Below, in pieces: positions 8,270 to 16,958 of a DNA stretch of 64,000 nucleotides. Below the pieces are notes generated by a model, which ran no database searches, was not told the DNA's origin, and saw only the letters and a list, made by a program, of their open reading frames with translations. Position numbers and translations under genes: made by a program. Each line of letters opens with the position of its first letter. The stretch's first letter is position 1. Source of the stretch: Saccharopolyspora endophytica. Its GTDB lineage: Bacteria > Actinomycetota > Actinomycetes > Mycobacteriales > Pseudonocardiaceae. The stretch lies in NCBI RefSeq assembly GCF_018070075.1, contig NZ_JAGPXE010000003.1, forward strand, positions 186,001-250,000, written 5' to 3'.

Positions 8270-9037
8270 TCAGGGTTCTCCGATCGCGCGCGAGATGGCG
8301 CGGGCGCCCGCGCGCACGAGCGCGCTGAGCGCGTGCGGAGCGGCGCTGCCGTGGCGCACGACCAGCGACACCGCGGCGACGACCTCGCCCTTCTGGTCGT
8401 GCACCGGCGCCGCCACGGACAGGGCGTCGTCGGTGACCTGCCGGTCGCTGATCGCGAAACCGCAGCCGCGCGTCTCGGCCAGCATCCGCCGCAACTCCGC
8501 CGGGTCGGTCACGGTCAGGTCGGTGTAGCGGGGGATGTGCCCGCCGAGGACCTCGTCCTGGACCTCGGTGGGGGCGTGCGCCAGCAGCACCAGCCCGACT
8601 CCGGTGGCGGTGAGCGCGAACCGCCCGCCCACGCGGGTGCGCACCGGGATCGCGCCGCTGCACGCGATGCGCTCGACGAAGACGACCTCGGTGCCCTCGC
8701 GCACGGCCAGCTGCACGTTCTCCCGGGTCACCGCCGAGAGGTCCTCCATGGTCGGCAGCGCCCGCTCGCGCAGGCCCAGACCGCGCGGGGCGAGCGCGCC
8801 CAGTTCCCACAGCCGCAGGCCGACGCGGTAGGCGCCGTCCTCGCCGCGTTCGAGCGCGCCCCAGTCGACCAGGTCACCGAGCATCCGGTAGGCCGTGGAG
8901 GGCGGGAGCCCGGCCTCGCGGGCCAGTTCGGTGAGCGTCAGGGCCGTGCGCTCCGGTGAGAACGCGTCGAGCAGGTGCAGCGTGCGGCGGACCACGGGAC
9001 CGGTGGCGCCGACCGGCTTTCCGCGCCGTGCGGCCAT
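8270..9037 (-). CDS. IclR family transcriptional regulator
   Basis: Regulator of 255 residues: winged helix at about 15-75 (LTLTELAREAGLPPSTAYRML) and the IclR effector domain (ENVQLAVREGTEVVFVERI; GLVLLAHAP; CGFAISDRQ). The ATG at 9037 overlaps the stop of the alditol oxidase gene (TGATG), so the two are one transcript and it probably regulates polyol use. I rejected the 90-codon longer frame because it reads through the oxidase gene. Confidence 0.9.
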   Translation of the reverse strand: MAARRGKPVGATGPVVRRTLHLLDAFSPERTALTLTELAREAGLPPSTAYRMLGDLVDWGALERGEDGAYRVGLRLWELGALAPRGLGLRERALPTMEDLSAVTRENVQLAVREGTEVVFVERIACSGAIPVRTRVGGRFALTATGVGLVLLAHAPTEVQDEVLGGHIPRYTDLTVTDPAELRRMLAETRGCGFAISDRQVTDDALSVAAPVHDQKGEVVAAVSLVVRHGSAAPHALSALVRAGARAISRAIGEP

Positions 9038-10272
9038 CACAGCCCGATCGTGCGGGCGAGGAAGTCGTTGCCGAACTTGCCGTCGGGGTCGAAACGCCGT
9101 GCCAGCGAGCGGAAATCGGCCAGCTTCGGGTACAGCAGGTCCAGGTCCGGAGGTTCGGTGGTGAACAGCTTGCCCCAGTGCGGGCGACCGCCGAAGGGCT
9201 CCAGCGCGGCTTCGACGTCGGGCAGCAGCCGCTCCACCGACGCCTGCGCCGGGCGCCAGGTGAAGTGGAAGGCCACTGAATCCGAGCCGTGCGCGGGGCT
9301 CAGCCACAGGTCGTCGGCGGCGATGGTGCGGATCTCGCCGATGTGCAGCAGCGGAGCCATCTTGTCGGCCAGCGGTCGCAACGCCGCCAGCGCCGCCGCG
9401 CCGTGCTCGGCGGGCACGAAGTACTCGCTCTGCAACTCATCGCCGTCGCTGGGCGTGACACCGGCTTTGAAGTGCGGCAACCGCTCGTGCCACGAGCCCG
9501 CGACGCCGAGCTGCTCGGTGAGGTTGTCGATCCCGGTGCCGCGCAGCATGTGCGTGGGCACCTCGGCCGGCCGGGCGCCGAAGAAGTCGGCCCGGGAGTC
9601 GTCTCCCACCCGGGCTTTCGCCCAGACCTGGATGGTCTCGTCGAAGTCGGTGAACACGCTGACGCTGTAGGCGGCGGAGGTGATGGCGTCGAACTCGCCG
9701 AGCAGCGACTCCCAGTCCAGACCGAGGTGCACCGTGGTGGTGACGTCGAAGGCCGGTTGGACGCGCAGACCGATGCGGGTCACCACCCCCAGCGCGCCGA
9801 GATGCACCACGGCACCGGCGAAATCGGGGTCCTCGGGTCGCAGCCGCACCAGCTCGCCGTCGGCGCGCACGAGGTCGAGCCCGGCCACCGCCGCGCTCAG
9901 CGAAGCGTTGCGCACGCCGGAGCCGTGGGTGCCGGTGGCGGTCGCCCCGACGACGGTGATGTGCGGCAGCGAGGCCATGTTGTGCAGCGCGCGGCCGGAG
10001 GCGGCCAGGTGAGCGGCGAGTTCGCCGTAGCGCATGCCGCCGGGAACCCACGCGACGTCGCCGTCGATCTCGACGTCGTCGGGCAGGGCGTCCAGCGAGA
10101 GGTGATCCGCGGTGGTGTCGGCGATGTCGTTGAAGCAGTGCCGCGAGCCGAGCGGCTTGATCCGCTCGGCCTCGGCGACGATCCGCCGCACCTCCTCGAC
10201 GCTGCGCGGGTGATGCGTCCGCTGCGCGCCGTAGGTGAGGTTCCCAGCCCAGTTCGTTCCACTACCAGCCAC
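9037..10272 (-). CDS. aldO: FAD-binding alditol oxidase (AldO/XyoA type)
   Basis: Vanillyl-alcohol-oxidase family flavoprotein of 411 residues. TNWAGNLTY opens the protein, GSRHCFNDIAD holds His45 at the position of the covalent FAD histidine of Streptomyces AldO (His46), then NMASLPHITVVGATATGTHG (FAD domain) and PHWGKLF near the C terminus. Streptomyces AldO oxidises xylitol and sorbitol at C1 with O2, releasing H2O2. The His and overall pattern are seen; the substrate is inferred from similarity recalled to AldO. GTG start at 10272. Operon with the IclR gene. Confidence 0.85.
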   Translation of the reverse strand: MAGSGTNWAGNLTYGAQRTHHPRSVEEVRRIVAEAERIKPLGSRHCFNDIADTTADHLSLDALPDDVEIDGDVAWVPGGMRYGELAAHLAASGRALHNMASLPHITVVGATATGTHGSGVRNASLSAAVAGLDLVRADGELVRLRPEDPDFAGAVVHLGALGVVTRIGLRVQPAFDVTTTVHLGLDWESLLGEFDAITSAAYSVSVFTDFDETIQVWAKARVGDDSRADFFGARPAEVPTHMLRGTGIDNLTEQLGVAGSWHERLPHFKAGVTPSDGDELQSEYFVPAEHGAAALAALRPLADKMAPLLHIGEIRTIAADDLWLSPAHGSDSVAFHFTWRPAQASVERLLPDVEAALEPFGGRPHWGKLFTTEPPDLDLLYPKLADFRSLARRFDPDGKFGNDFLARTIGL

Positions 10273-10296
10273 GGGGAAACGTTAACTCGGCGAACG

Positions 10297-10336
10297 CCGG
10301 CGGCGGTACGGTCTGCGATCACCGCACCGCCGCCGG
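10297..10336 (-). terminator. Terminator of the FMN reductase gene
   Basis: Arms 10297-10311 and 10322-10336 pair over 15 bp with one mismatch around a 10-base loop. The hairpin starts six bases after the stop codon of the FMN reductase gene, separating it from the alditol oxidase operon. Confidence 0.75.
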
Positions 10337-10342
10337 AGGGGC

Positions 10343-10894
10343 TCATGCCGAGACGTTGGCGGTGAGCTTGGCGATCGCGGTGGTCAGCTGCTCGACGACC
10401 TCCGGGTCGTCGGCCGGGTGGGTCTCGGCGAAGCGGGTCATCGAGCCGGGGATGCTGAGCTTGACCTCGTCGACGATGGCCGCACCCGCGATGCCCGCGG
10501 ACTTGCGGGCCTCGTCCTGCGCCCAGACGCCGCCGTACTGGCCGAAGGCGGTGCCGATGACGGCGGTGGGCTTGCCGGAGAGGGCGCCGGAGCCGAACGG
10601 GCGGGACAGCCAGTCGATGGCGTTCTTCAGCACGGCCGGGATGGTGCCGTTGTACTCGGGCGCGAACAGCAGGAACGCGTCGGCCGCGCCGGCGACCTCG
10701 CGCAGCCGGGTGGCGGCGGCGGGCACGTCGGCCTCGGTGTCGATGTCCTCGTTGTAGAAGGGCAGGTCGCCGAGACCGTCGAAGATCTCGATCTCGACAT
10801 CGCTGGGGGCGAGGCTGCGCGCGGCTTCGGCGAGCTGACGGTTGTGCGAACCGGAGCGGAGGCTGCCGACGAGCGCGAGGATCTTGACGGACAT
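10343..10894 (-). CDS. NADPH-dependent FMN reductase / flavodoxin-fold quinone reductase
   Basis: Protein of 183 residues with the flavodoxin-like fold: GSLRSGSHNRQ near residues 10-20 binds the FMN phosphate and APEYNGTIPAVLKNAIDW is the family signature. Such proteins reduce FMN, quinones or chromate using NADPH. It diverges from a TetR gene, with two GGACC-N2-GGTCC palindromes in the gap, so induction by the TetR ligand (perhaps a quinone or electrophile) is likely. Confidence 0.9.
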   Translation of the reverse strand: MSVKILALVGSLRSGSHNRQLAEAARSLAPSDVEIEIFDGLGDLPFYNEDIDTEADVPAAATRLREVAGAADAFLLFAPEYNGTIPAVLKNAIDWLSRPFGSGALSGKPTAVIGTAFGQYGGVWAQDEARKSAGIAGAAIVDEVKLSIPGSMTRFAETHPADDPEVVEQLTTAIAKLTANVSA

Positions 10895-10925
10895 TGGTAT
10901 CTCTCCAGGTGAGGAGTATGGTGGT

Positions 10926-10953
10926 AGTTAATCGGACCGTGGTCCGATTAACT
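10926..10953. promoter_or_regulatory. TetR operator 1, 13-bp perfect inverted repeat
   Basis: Bases 10926-10938 and 10941-10953 are perfect reverse complements separated by GT; the core is CGGACC-GT-GGTCCG. It lies 32 bases upstream of the FMN reductase start and shares its core with the second site 35 bp away. Confidence 0.85.
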
Positions 10954-10968
10954 TTGTACCACCGAAGC

Positions 10969-10980
10969 GGACCGCGGTCC
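10969..10980. promoter_or_regulatory. TetR operator 2, core palindrome
   Basis: GGACCGCGGTCC, a perfect 12-bp palindrome with the same GGACC-N2-GGTCC core as operator 1. It lies 25 bases before the TetR start, fitting autoregulation. Confidence 0.75.
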
Positions 10981-11005
10981 AGTTCCTTGTGGGAGGCGTT
11001 ACGCT

Positions 11006-11668
11006 GTGCGCATGAGTGCTGGCACTCCGCGGATCGGGCCGACCGGCGACACCCTGGCCGGGCCGGTCGAACTCGACCTCACGTCCGTCGACGGCGCTCG
11101 CCGGCCGCGCGCCGACGCCGTCCGCAACCGGGCCAAGCTGCTCGACGCCGCCGCTCGCCTGATGGCCGACTGCGGAGCCGCGAACTTGACCATGGACGCG
11201 GTGGCGGCCGAAGCCGAGGTCGGCAAGGGCACGGTGTTCCGCCGGTTCGGCGACCGCAACGGCCTGCTGCTGGCCCTGCTGGACCACGAGGAGCAGCGCC
11301 TCCAGCAGGCGTTCCTGTCCGGCCCGCCACCGCTGGGCCCCGGTGCTCCGGCCATCGAGCGGCTGCGCGCCTTCGGGCCCGCGGTGATGCGCCACGAGCT
11401 CGACAACGCGGAGCTCTACCTCGCCGCCGAGCCGCCCGCCGAGCGCCGCTGCGTGGTGCCCGCGCGCGGACTCCGCCGGAGCCACCTGGTGATCCTGCTG
11501 CGCATGACCGAGGCCACCACCGACGTCGAGCTCGCCGCCGAAACCCTGCTGGCCTCCCTCGACACCCCGCTGGTGCACCACCTGGTCGAGCAGCGCGGGT
11601 TCAGCCTCGACCGCCTCGACTCCGGCTGGCAGGACCTGGTCACCAGGCTCGCGACGCCCCTGCCGTGA
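11006..11668 (+). CDS. TetR family transcriptional regulator
   Basis: Repressor of 220 residues. The TetR helix-turn-helix is at about 40-88 (LLDAAARLMADCGAANLTMD, EVGKGTVFRRFGDRNGLL), with a helical ligand domain after it. GTG at 11006 lies nine bases after GGGAGG; the ATG at 11012 is the alternative and removes only two residues. Divergent from an FMN reductase with two matching operators between, so it is most likely the repressor of both. Confidence 0.88.
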   Translation: MRMSAGTPRIGPTGDTLAGPVELDLTSVDGARRPRADAVRNRAKLLDAAARLMADCGAANLTMDAVAAEAEVGKGTVFRRFGDRNGLLLALLDHEEQRLQQAFLSGPPPLGPGAPAIERLRAFGPAVMRHELDNAELYLAAEPPAERRCVVPARGLRRSHLVILLRMTEATTDVELAAETLLASLDTPLVHHLVEQRGFSLDRLDSGWQDLVTRLATPLP

Positions 11669-11690
11669 TCTTCCGCTGGCCGGGAAGATC
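11667..11690 (+). terminator. Terminator of the TetR gene
   Basis: Perfect 8-bp arms GATCTTCC and GGAAGATC with an 8-base loop, beginning inside the TetR stop codon and followed by a short GATTT. Confidence 0.55.
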
Positions 11691-11804
11691 GATTTGGTGA
11701 ATCCCCGTTCGCGGTGCGAACCTCCGGCGGCTCATGCGTGAAGGGAGTTCGCCGGTGAACGACCCGGAGTCCGAAGTGCCGCCCCGACTTTCGGGGAGGG
11801 GCCG

Positions 11805-12812
11805 ATGAACGCGGTGCCGAGGCGGAGCTTCCTCGCCGCGGCCGGACTGGGCGTTCTCGCCGGGGTCGCGGGCTGCGCACCCGGCGCGCACCGGCCTGTG
11901 GCCGCCACCTACCTGACCACGTCCTACGACGACCTCTACCCGGGCGTGGAGATGTTCCTCGGAAAGGCCCGCGAGCTCGGCGGGTTCGACTTCGACGTGT
12001 TCCCCTCCGGGCAGCTGCTCGGCGCCGAGGAACTCGTCCCCGGGATGCTGCACGGCGTCGCCGACGTGGTCCTGCAGACCAGCTCGTACGTGTCCTCGAG
12101 CTTCCCGATCCTCGGATCGCTGGAACTGCCCTTCACCACCGAGGACTTCGACCGCTACCTGCGCGCCTGCGACCCCGACAGCGAGGTGTCCCGGCTGATC
12201 AACCAGGGGCTGACCGGTCAGAACATGCGGATGCTCGGCGGCATGGCCACCGGGTTCGAATACCTCTGGACCATCGACAAGCCCATCCGCACACCGGAGG
12301 ACGTGCGCGGCCTGCGGCTGCGGGTCGCCGGTGAGATCGAGGGCGAGACGGTCAAGGCGCTCGGCGGAGCACCGGTCTTCCTCGGATCCGCCGAGCTCTA
12401 CCAGGCGCTGGAACGCGGCACGATCGACGGGATGATGAGCTACCTCGGCACCGTGGTCTCCCGCGACCTGCAGGAGATCCTGCGCTACGGCACCGCGGCC
12501 CACTTCGGCGCGTACACCGTGGACGCCTACTGCCGCAACGACTGGTACGAGGCGCTCGCGCCGCGACAGCGCCACGCGCTCGACGAAGCCGGACGGGTGC
12601 TCTTCCGCGACGGCACCGCGAAGCTCGTCGACGTCCACGAGCACGAGTACCTGCCCGCCGTGCGCGATGCCGGCGTCGAGCTCATCGAGCTCGACGAGGC
12701 GCGGCTGCGGCCCTTCCGCGACGCCGTGTCGGCCGTGCACGAGCGCTGGCGCGCCCTGCTGGGCGACCCGGCCGCCGCGCAACGGGCGCTCCAGCTCATC
12801 CGCGACGCCTGA
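11805..12812 (+). CDS. TRAP transporter substrate-binding lipoprotein (DctP family)
   Basis: Extracytoplasmic solute receptor of 335 residues. The N terminus has twin arginines (RRSFLAAAG) and a lipobox LAGVAGC with Cys24, so it is probably a Tat-exported lipoprotein held on the outer face of the membrane. DctP features include LELPFTTEDFDRY, GLRLRVAGEIEGETVKALG and the LYQALERGTIDGM motif. ATG 11805 follows GGGGAGGGG. It is the first gene of a complete three-gene TRAP system; substrates are usually carboxylates. Family sure, ligand unknown. Confidence 0.88.
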   Translation: MNAVPRRSFLAAAGLGVLAGVAGCAPGAHRPVAATYLTTSYDDLYPGVEMFLGKARELGGFDFDVFPSGQLLGAEELVPGMLHGVADVVLQTSSYVSSSFPILGSLELPFTTEDFDRYLRACDPDSEVSRLINQGLTGQNMRMLGGMATGFEYLWTIDKPIRTPEDVRGLRLRVAGEIEGETVKALGGAPVFLGSAELYQALERGTIDGMMSYLGTVVSRDLQEILRYGTAAHFGAYTVDAYCRNDWYEALAPRQRHALDEAGRVLFRDGTAKLVDVHEHEYLPAVRDAGVELIELDEARLRPFRDAVSAVHERWRALLGDPAAAQRALQLIRDA

Positions 12813-12821
12813 GGAGCGACG

Positions 12822-13355
12822 ATGCTGAACCACCTCCGCCGCATCGTGCTGATCGGCACCCGGTCCATGGCGGTGCTGGCCATGATCACCATCGGGCTGA
12901 TGATGCTGTCCATCAGCTACGACGTCATCGCCCGCTACGCCTTCCGCGCGCCCACCGACTGGGCCTACCCGCTCAACTCCAGCGCGGTGCTGGCCGTGAC
13001 GGTGCTGGCCGTCCCGCACCTGTACGCCACCGGCCACCACATCTCGATGGACCTCGTGCACCGCTCGCTGTCGCCGACGCTGCGAAAGATCGCCGACGCG
13101 GTGACGGCGACAGCGGCCGCGCTGCTCGGACTGGTGCTGGCCGTCACCGGCTTCCGGTCCATGGTGCTGTCCTACGCCCACGGGCTCACCGGTTCCGGCA
13201 CGTTCAGCGTTCCACTGTGGATACCGGACCTGATCCTCGGCGCGGCCGGAGCGTTCCTGCTGCTCGTGGCGCTGCTGTTCCCGCCGCACGCCGAACCGGA
13301 GCTCGCCGCGACCGCCGCGGGCGCCGACACCGCACAGGACGGAGCGAACGCGTGA
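12822..13355 (+). CDS. TRAP transporter small permease (DctQ family)
   Basis: Membrane protein of 177 residues with four predicted helices (about 17-38, 48-68, 87-110, 131-155) and the DctQ pattern ISYDVIARYAFRAPTDW. It bridges the receptor and the large permease. Starts nine bases after the DctP stop with GAGGAGCGACG as ribosome site, and overlaps the DctM start by four bases. Confidence 0.87.
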   Translation: MLNHLRRIVLIGTRSMAVLAMITIGLMMLSISYDVIARYAFRAPTDWAYPLNSSAVLAVTVLAVPHLYATGHHISMDLVHRSLSPTLRKIADAVTATAAALLGLVLAVTGFRSMVLSYAHGLTGSGTFSVPLWIPDLILGAAGAFLLLVALLFPPHAEPELAATAAGADTAQDGANA

Positions 13356-14662
13356 TCCTCTCCCACGGGCTCATCGTGGTGCTGGCGGTCGTGCTGCTGC
13401 TGGTGCTGATCGCGGTGCGCACACCGATCTTCATCGCCCTGTCGGTCTCCGGCATCGGCGGGCTGCTGTGCCTGTCCGGGTTCGGCGGGCTGAAACTGGT
13501 GCCGCTGGCGATGGGCGCCCAGCTGCAGGAGTACGCGCTGGTCGCGGCACCGCTGTACATCCTGCTCGGCGAAGCGCTGGCCGTCACCGGACTCGGGCGC
13601 GACCTGTTCGGAGCCGCGCACCGCTGGTTCACCCGCGTGCCGGGCGGGCTCGGCGCTTCGGCCATCGCGTCCTCGACGCTGTTCGGCGCGATGTCGGGGG
13701 TCAGCATCTCCTCGGTGGCGCTCATCGGGCGGATGGCCGTGCCCGAGATGCTCTCGCGCGGCTACAAACCGGGTTTCGCCGCCGGTTCGGTGGCGGCGTC
13801 CGGCGCGCTGGCGATGCTCATCCCGCCGAGCCTGATGTTCATCCTCTACGCCTCGGTCACCGGCGAGAGCGTCGCCGCGCTGTTCGCCGGCGGCATCGTT
13901 CCCGGACTGCTGCTCGCCGCGCTGATGATCGGCTACGTCGTGGTGCGCGCGAAGCTCAACCCCGACAGCGCACCCCGCGACGGCGAGCGGTTCAGCTGGC
14001 GGGAGCGCTGGGCGGCCATCGGCAAGATCACGCCGGCGCTGGTGCTCATCGCGCTGGTGCTCGGCTCGATCTACACCGGGTTCGCCACGCCCACCGAGGC
14101 CGCGGCGATCGGCGCGCTGCTGGCGTTCGCGATGACCGGGCTGGTGTACCGGAAGCTGGGGTGGCAGAACCTCAAGCTCATCTTCGCCTCGACGGCCACC
14201 GTGTCGGCGGCGATGCTGGCCATCGTCGGCTCGGCGTTCGTGTTCACCCAGATGCTGGTCGTGGCGCGGGTTCCCGAGGCACTCACCGATTTCGTGGTGG
14301 GCCTGGACGTGCACCCCTACGTGGTGCTGATCGGGATCATGCTGGTGCTGATCCTGCTGGGCTGCCTGGTGGACGCCGCGTCGCTGCTGCTGGTGGTGAC
14401 GCCGATCCTGGTCCCGGCCATCGAGGAGCTCGGCTTCGACCCGCTGTGGTTCGGCGTGCTGCTGGTGGTGAACCTGGAGCTGGCGGTGATCACCCCGCCG
14501 GTCGGGCTGAACCTCTACACGATGAAGTCGGTGGTCCCGGAGCTCGACCTCGGCGACATCTTCCGAGGCATCGCCCCTTACCTGGCCATCGAGTTCGCCC
14601 TGATCCTGCTGATGATCGCCGTCCCCGGAACGGCCACCTACCTGCCCAGCGTCATCACTTAG
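13352..14662 (+). CDS. TRAP transporter large permease (DctM family)
   Basis: Hydrophobic protein of 436 residues with about twelve helices, the Na+-coupled transport channel of the TRAP system. Family motifs: GAMSGVSISSVALIGRMAVPEML, GALAMLIPPSLMFILYA, TGFATPTEAAAIGALLA, VITPPVGLNLY. GTG at 13352 overlaps the DctQ stop (GTGA); longer frames have no such coupling. Its last eight bases overlap the convergent CoA-transferase gene. Confidence 0.9.
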   Translation: MILSHGLIVVLAVVLLLVLIAVRTPIFIALSVSGIGGLLCLSGFGGLKLVPLAMGAQLQEYALVAAPLYILLGEALAVTGLGRDLFGAAHRWFTRVPGGLGASAIASSTLFGAMSGVSISSVALIGRMAVPEMLSRGYKPGFAAGSVAASGALAMLIPPSLMFILYASVTGESVAALFAGGIVPGLLLAALMIGYVVVRAKLNPDSAPRDGERFSWRERWAAIGKITPALVLIALVLGSIYTGFATPTEAAAIGALLAFAMTGLVYRKLGWQNLKLIFASTATVSAAMLAIVGSAFVFTQMLVVARVPEALTDFVVGLDVHPYVVLIGIMLVLILLGCLVDAASLLLVVTPILVPAIEELGFDPLWFGVLLVVNLELAVITPPVGLNLYTMKSVVPELDLGDIFRGIAPYLAIEFALILLMIAVPGTATYLPSVIT

Positions 14663-16193
14663 CTCGTCCTCGTCGCCGGGGTCGTTCCGGACCGGACCCG
14701 CCCGCTGTCCTGGACGGGTCGCGAGGTCGGAGCCACTGCGGACGGCTGGAGCCTCGGGGGAGGAGCACGTCGCGGTAGTGGCCCGGGGTCGCCGTCATGC
14801 GGACCTGGTCCGTGACGCCCTGGTAGCGGCCCAGCGGCGTGTCCGCGGTGAAGGTCTCGGGGTCCAGGTACGCGTGCTGCTCGCCGCGCCCGGCGACCTC
14901 GAAGGCGTAGGAGCGGTCGAAGACCCCGAGGCTCAGGATCCACAGGGCAGCGCGGGTCAGCGAGACGTGGACCCGCCAGCTGCCGCCTTCGGTGGCGCGC
15001 CGCGTCAGGGCCGCGGTGATCCCGGCGGTGAGCAGCCAGGACACGATGTAGTCGTTGACCACCAGGATCGGCGGGAGCATCGGCCTTGTGCCGTCGCCCT
15101 CCAGGTTCATCATCCCGACCAGGCTGCCCGCGGTCTGGTCGAAACCCACCCGGTCGGCCCACGGTCCGCGCTCGCCGTTGAGCGTGGTGGTCGCGTGCAC
15201 GATCCCGGGCCGCAGCTCGGCGGCCTCGGCGGGCGAGAGCCCGATCTCGTCGAGGTAGCCCGGACGCCGGTTGGCGTAGAAGACGTCCGCACCGGCCAGC
15301 AGCTCGGCGACCGCGTGACGGTGCTCGCGGGGGTCGATCGTCGCCGAGCGCACGCCCACGTTGGCGCTCATGTAGGCGCCCTCGTGCTCGAACTCGCCCG
15401 GCCGCCACAGGTTCAGCACGTCCGCGCCGTGCAGCGCGAGCGCACGACCCGTCCCGGCCCCGGCGATGACGTGCCCCATGCCCAGCGCGCGGACGCCCGA
15501 CAGCGGCTGTTCGACGCCCGGCGCCGGGGCTTCGGGTTCGGCGTCGCCGATGCGCTCGATCTCCACCAGCGGCATCTCGGCGAAGTGCTCGGTGTGCTGC
15601 GGTTCGGTGAGGACCTCCTCGGCGCTGCGCAGCATCGGCATCACGACACCGGCTTCGGCCCCGGCCTCTTCGAGGTCGCGGGCGTTCCACCGGCCGGTGG
15701 CCGCCGCCACCGCCTCGGAGTCCTCCGGCACGCCGAGCAACCGCTGCGCGCCGGCCTTGATCTTCGGGTACAGGTTGAGCGGCATCACCCAGCGGTCATC
15801 GGCGGTGGGGTAGAAGCGAAACCCGAAGGCCTGGTTGGGATCTCCGGCACCGGGGTAGCCGTTGAGCAGCTCCCACTTCCGGTCGTAGAACGGGCACAAC
15901 CGGTGCGGCGCGGTGCGCAGGTCGACCTCGATGTCCTGCCCCTCGCCGCCGCGCAGCCGCCACAACCGCGCGATCGCCGCGGACTTGGCCGCGAGGGTGA
16001 TCGCCGCCGCTCCGCCCAGCCGAAGCGTGCTCGGCACGACCGGATCCGCGCCCGGGAACCGCACCTGCCCTCCGGTGTCGGCCGGGCTCATCCCGATCCC
16101 GGCCAGGACTTCGGTCAGCTCGGCGTGGACGTCGAAGTCGTCGTCGGTGCGGGGCGCGGTCACGGCTTTGGCGATCCGGTCGGTCAGCGTCAC
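14655..16193 (-). CDS. CaiB/BaiF (class III) CoA-transferase family protein
   Basis: Protein of 512 residues that would move CoA between carboxylic acids. The catalytic Asp is probably that of RVGFDQTAGSLVG; LNLWRPGEFEHEGAYMSANV and FYANRRPGYLDEIGLS are the usual surrounding motifs, though the conserved opening of the fold is displaced to about residue 240, as in the longer subgroup with an extra N-terminal half. The C-terminal tail is Arg/Pro-rich. GTG start at 16193. It converges on the TRAP operon with an eight-base overlap, so acid uptake plus CoA activation is an attractive but unproven link. Confidence 0.85.
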   Translation of the reverse strand: MTLTDRIAKAVTAPRTDDDFDVHAELTEVLAGIGMSPADTGGQVRFPGADPVVPSTLRLGGAAAITLAAKSAAIARLWRLRGGEGQDIEVDLRTAPHRLCPFYDRKWELLNGYPGAGDPNQAFGFRFYPTADDRWVMPLNLYPKIKAGAQRLLGVPEDSEAVAAATGRWNARDLEEAGAEAGVVMPMLRSAEEVLTEPQHTEHFAEMPLVEIERIGDAEPEAPAPGVEQPLSGVRALGMGHVIAGAGTGRALALHGADVLNLWRPGEFEHEGAYMSANVGVRSATIDPREHRHAVAELLAGADVFYANRRPGYLDEIGLSPAEAAELRPGIVHATTTLNGERGPWADRVGFDQTAGSLVGMMNLEGDGTRPMLPPILVVNDYIVSWLLTAGITAALTRRATEGGSWRVHVSLTRAALWILSLGVFDRSYAFEVAGRGEQHAYLDPETFTADTPLGRYQGVTDQVRMTATPGHYRDVLLPRGSSRPQWLRPRDPSRTAGGSGPERPRRRGRAK

Positions 16194-16215
16194 GATTCGC
16201 TCCCGTCTGGGACGT

Positions 16216-16241
16216 GACCACCGGCGGTCACCGCGGTGGTC
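16216..16241 (-). terminator. Possible terminator of the TetR gene
   Basis: Arms GACCACCG (16216-16223) and CGGTGGTC (16234-16241), 8 bp perfect, loop 10 bases. It lies 16 bases after the TAA stop of the TetR gene and just before the CoA-transferase start. Confidence 0.45.
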
Positions 16242-16256
16242 GGCGGGGACTGCCGG

Positions 16257-16874
16257 TTACTGCGGAAACTCGGAGGCGGCCAAGAAGATCTCGCTGCACC
16301 ACTCGACGATCTCGGACTCCGACGCGTCCAGCCCGCCGTCGAGCCACGCGGTGAGCGTCTGGGTCAGGCCGCCGACCAGGAAGCTCGACAGCAGCTCCAG
16401 CCGGGCACCGCCCACCCCGTAGACCTGGCGCGCCTGCGTGCCCATCAGCTGGGTGAACAGCCGCGTCGATTCGGCCCGCCGGTCCGCCAGCGGCGTGCCC
16501 GCCAGGAACGGGGAGAACAGCAGCCGGCCGCGACGCGGATCCTCGGCGATGAGCCGCACGATCGTCGTCAGGCCGCAGCGCACCTTCCGCTCGGGCTCGT
16601 CGACGACGGTCACCGCGTCCAGCGCGGTGGTGGCGATCTCGTTGACGACGTGGTCGTAGACGGCGGTGGCCAGCTCGTCGCGGTCGGTGAAGCTCTCGTA
16701 GAAGTAGCGGTTGGCCAGCCCCGCCTGCCTGCAGACCCCGCGCACCGTCAGGCTCGGATCGCCGTCGGAGGAACCGAGGAGTTCCAGCCCGGCCTCGATG
16801 AACATGGCGCGACGTTCGGCCTGGCGGTCCGAACCCGTCACGCCGCCGTAGACGCGCAGAGGAGTGGTGGCCAC
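16257..16874 (-). CDS. TetR family transcriptional regulator
   Basis: Repressor of 205 residues with HTH at about 20-66 (LTVRGVCRQAGLANRYFYES). GTG at 16874 gives the start VATTPLRVYGGVTGSDRQAERR; the much longer frame upstream is antisense to the next gene. It ends with TAA, rare here. It diverges from a DUF2236 gene over 84 bases that contain two TTGACA hexamers (16884, 16917), so it probably controls that gene. Confidence 0.87.
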   Translation of the reverse strand: MATTPLRVYGGVTGSDRQAERRAMFIEAGLELLGSSDGDPSLTVRGVCRQAGLANRYFYESFTDRDELATAVYDHVVNEIATTALDAVTVVDEPERKVRCGLTTIVRLIAEDPRRGRLLFSPFLAGTPLADRRAESTRLFTQLMGTQARQVYGVGGARLELLSSFLVGGLTQTLTAWLDGGLDASESEIVEWCSEIFLAASEFPQ

Positions 16875-16958
16875 CGAACCATCTTGACATCCCGCACCGC
16901 GACTCGTCTCATGGATTTGACAACGACCGTTCCCAGATCCGGCGGTGGAGGTCGTGCG

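Noticed and set aside
4179..8528. A 1,449-codon open frame on the plus strand
   Set aside because: It is antisense to the MFS and FAD genes and shows the Arg/His/Gln-rich composition of a shadow frame in 70% GC DNA.
16911..16958. Earlier ATG for the DUF2236 protein
   Set aside because: No ribosome site and it sits beside -35-like hexamers; ATG 16959 has GGAGG at seven bases.
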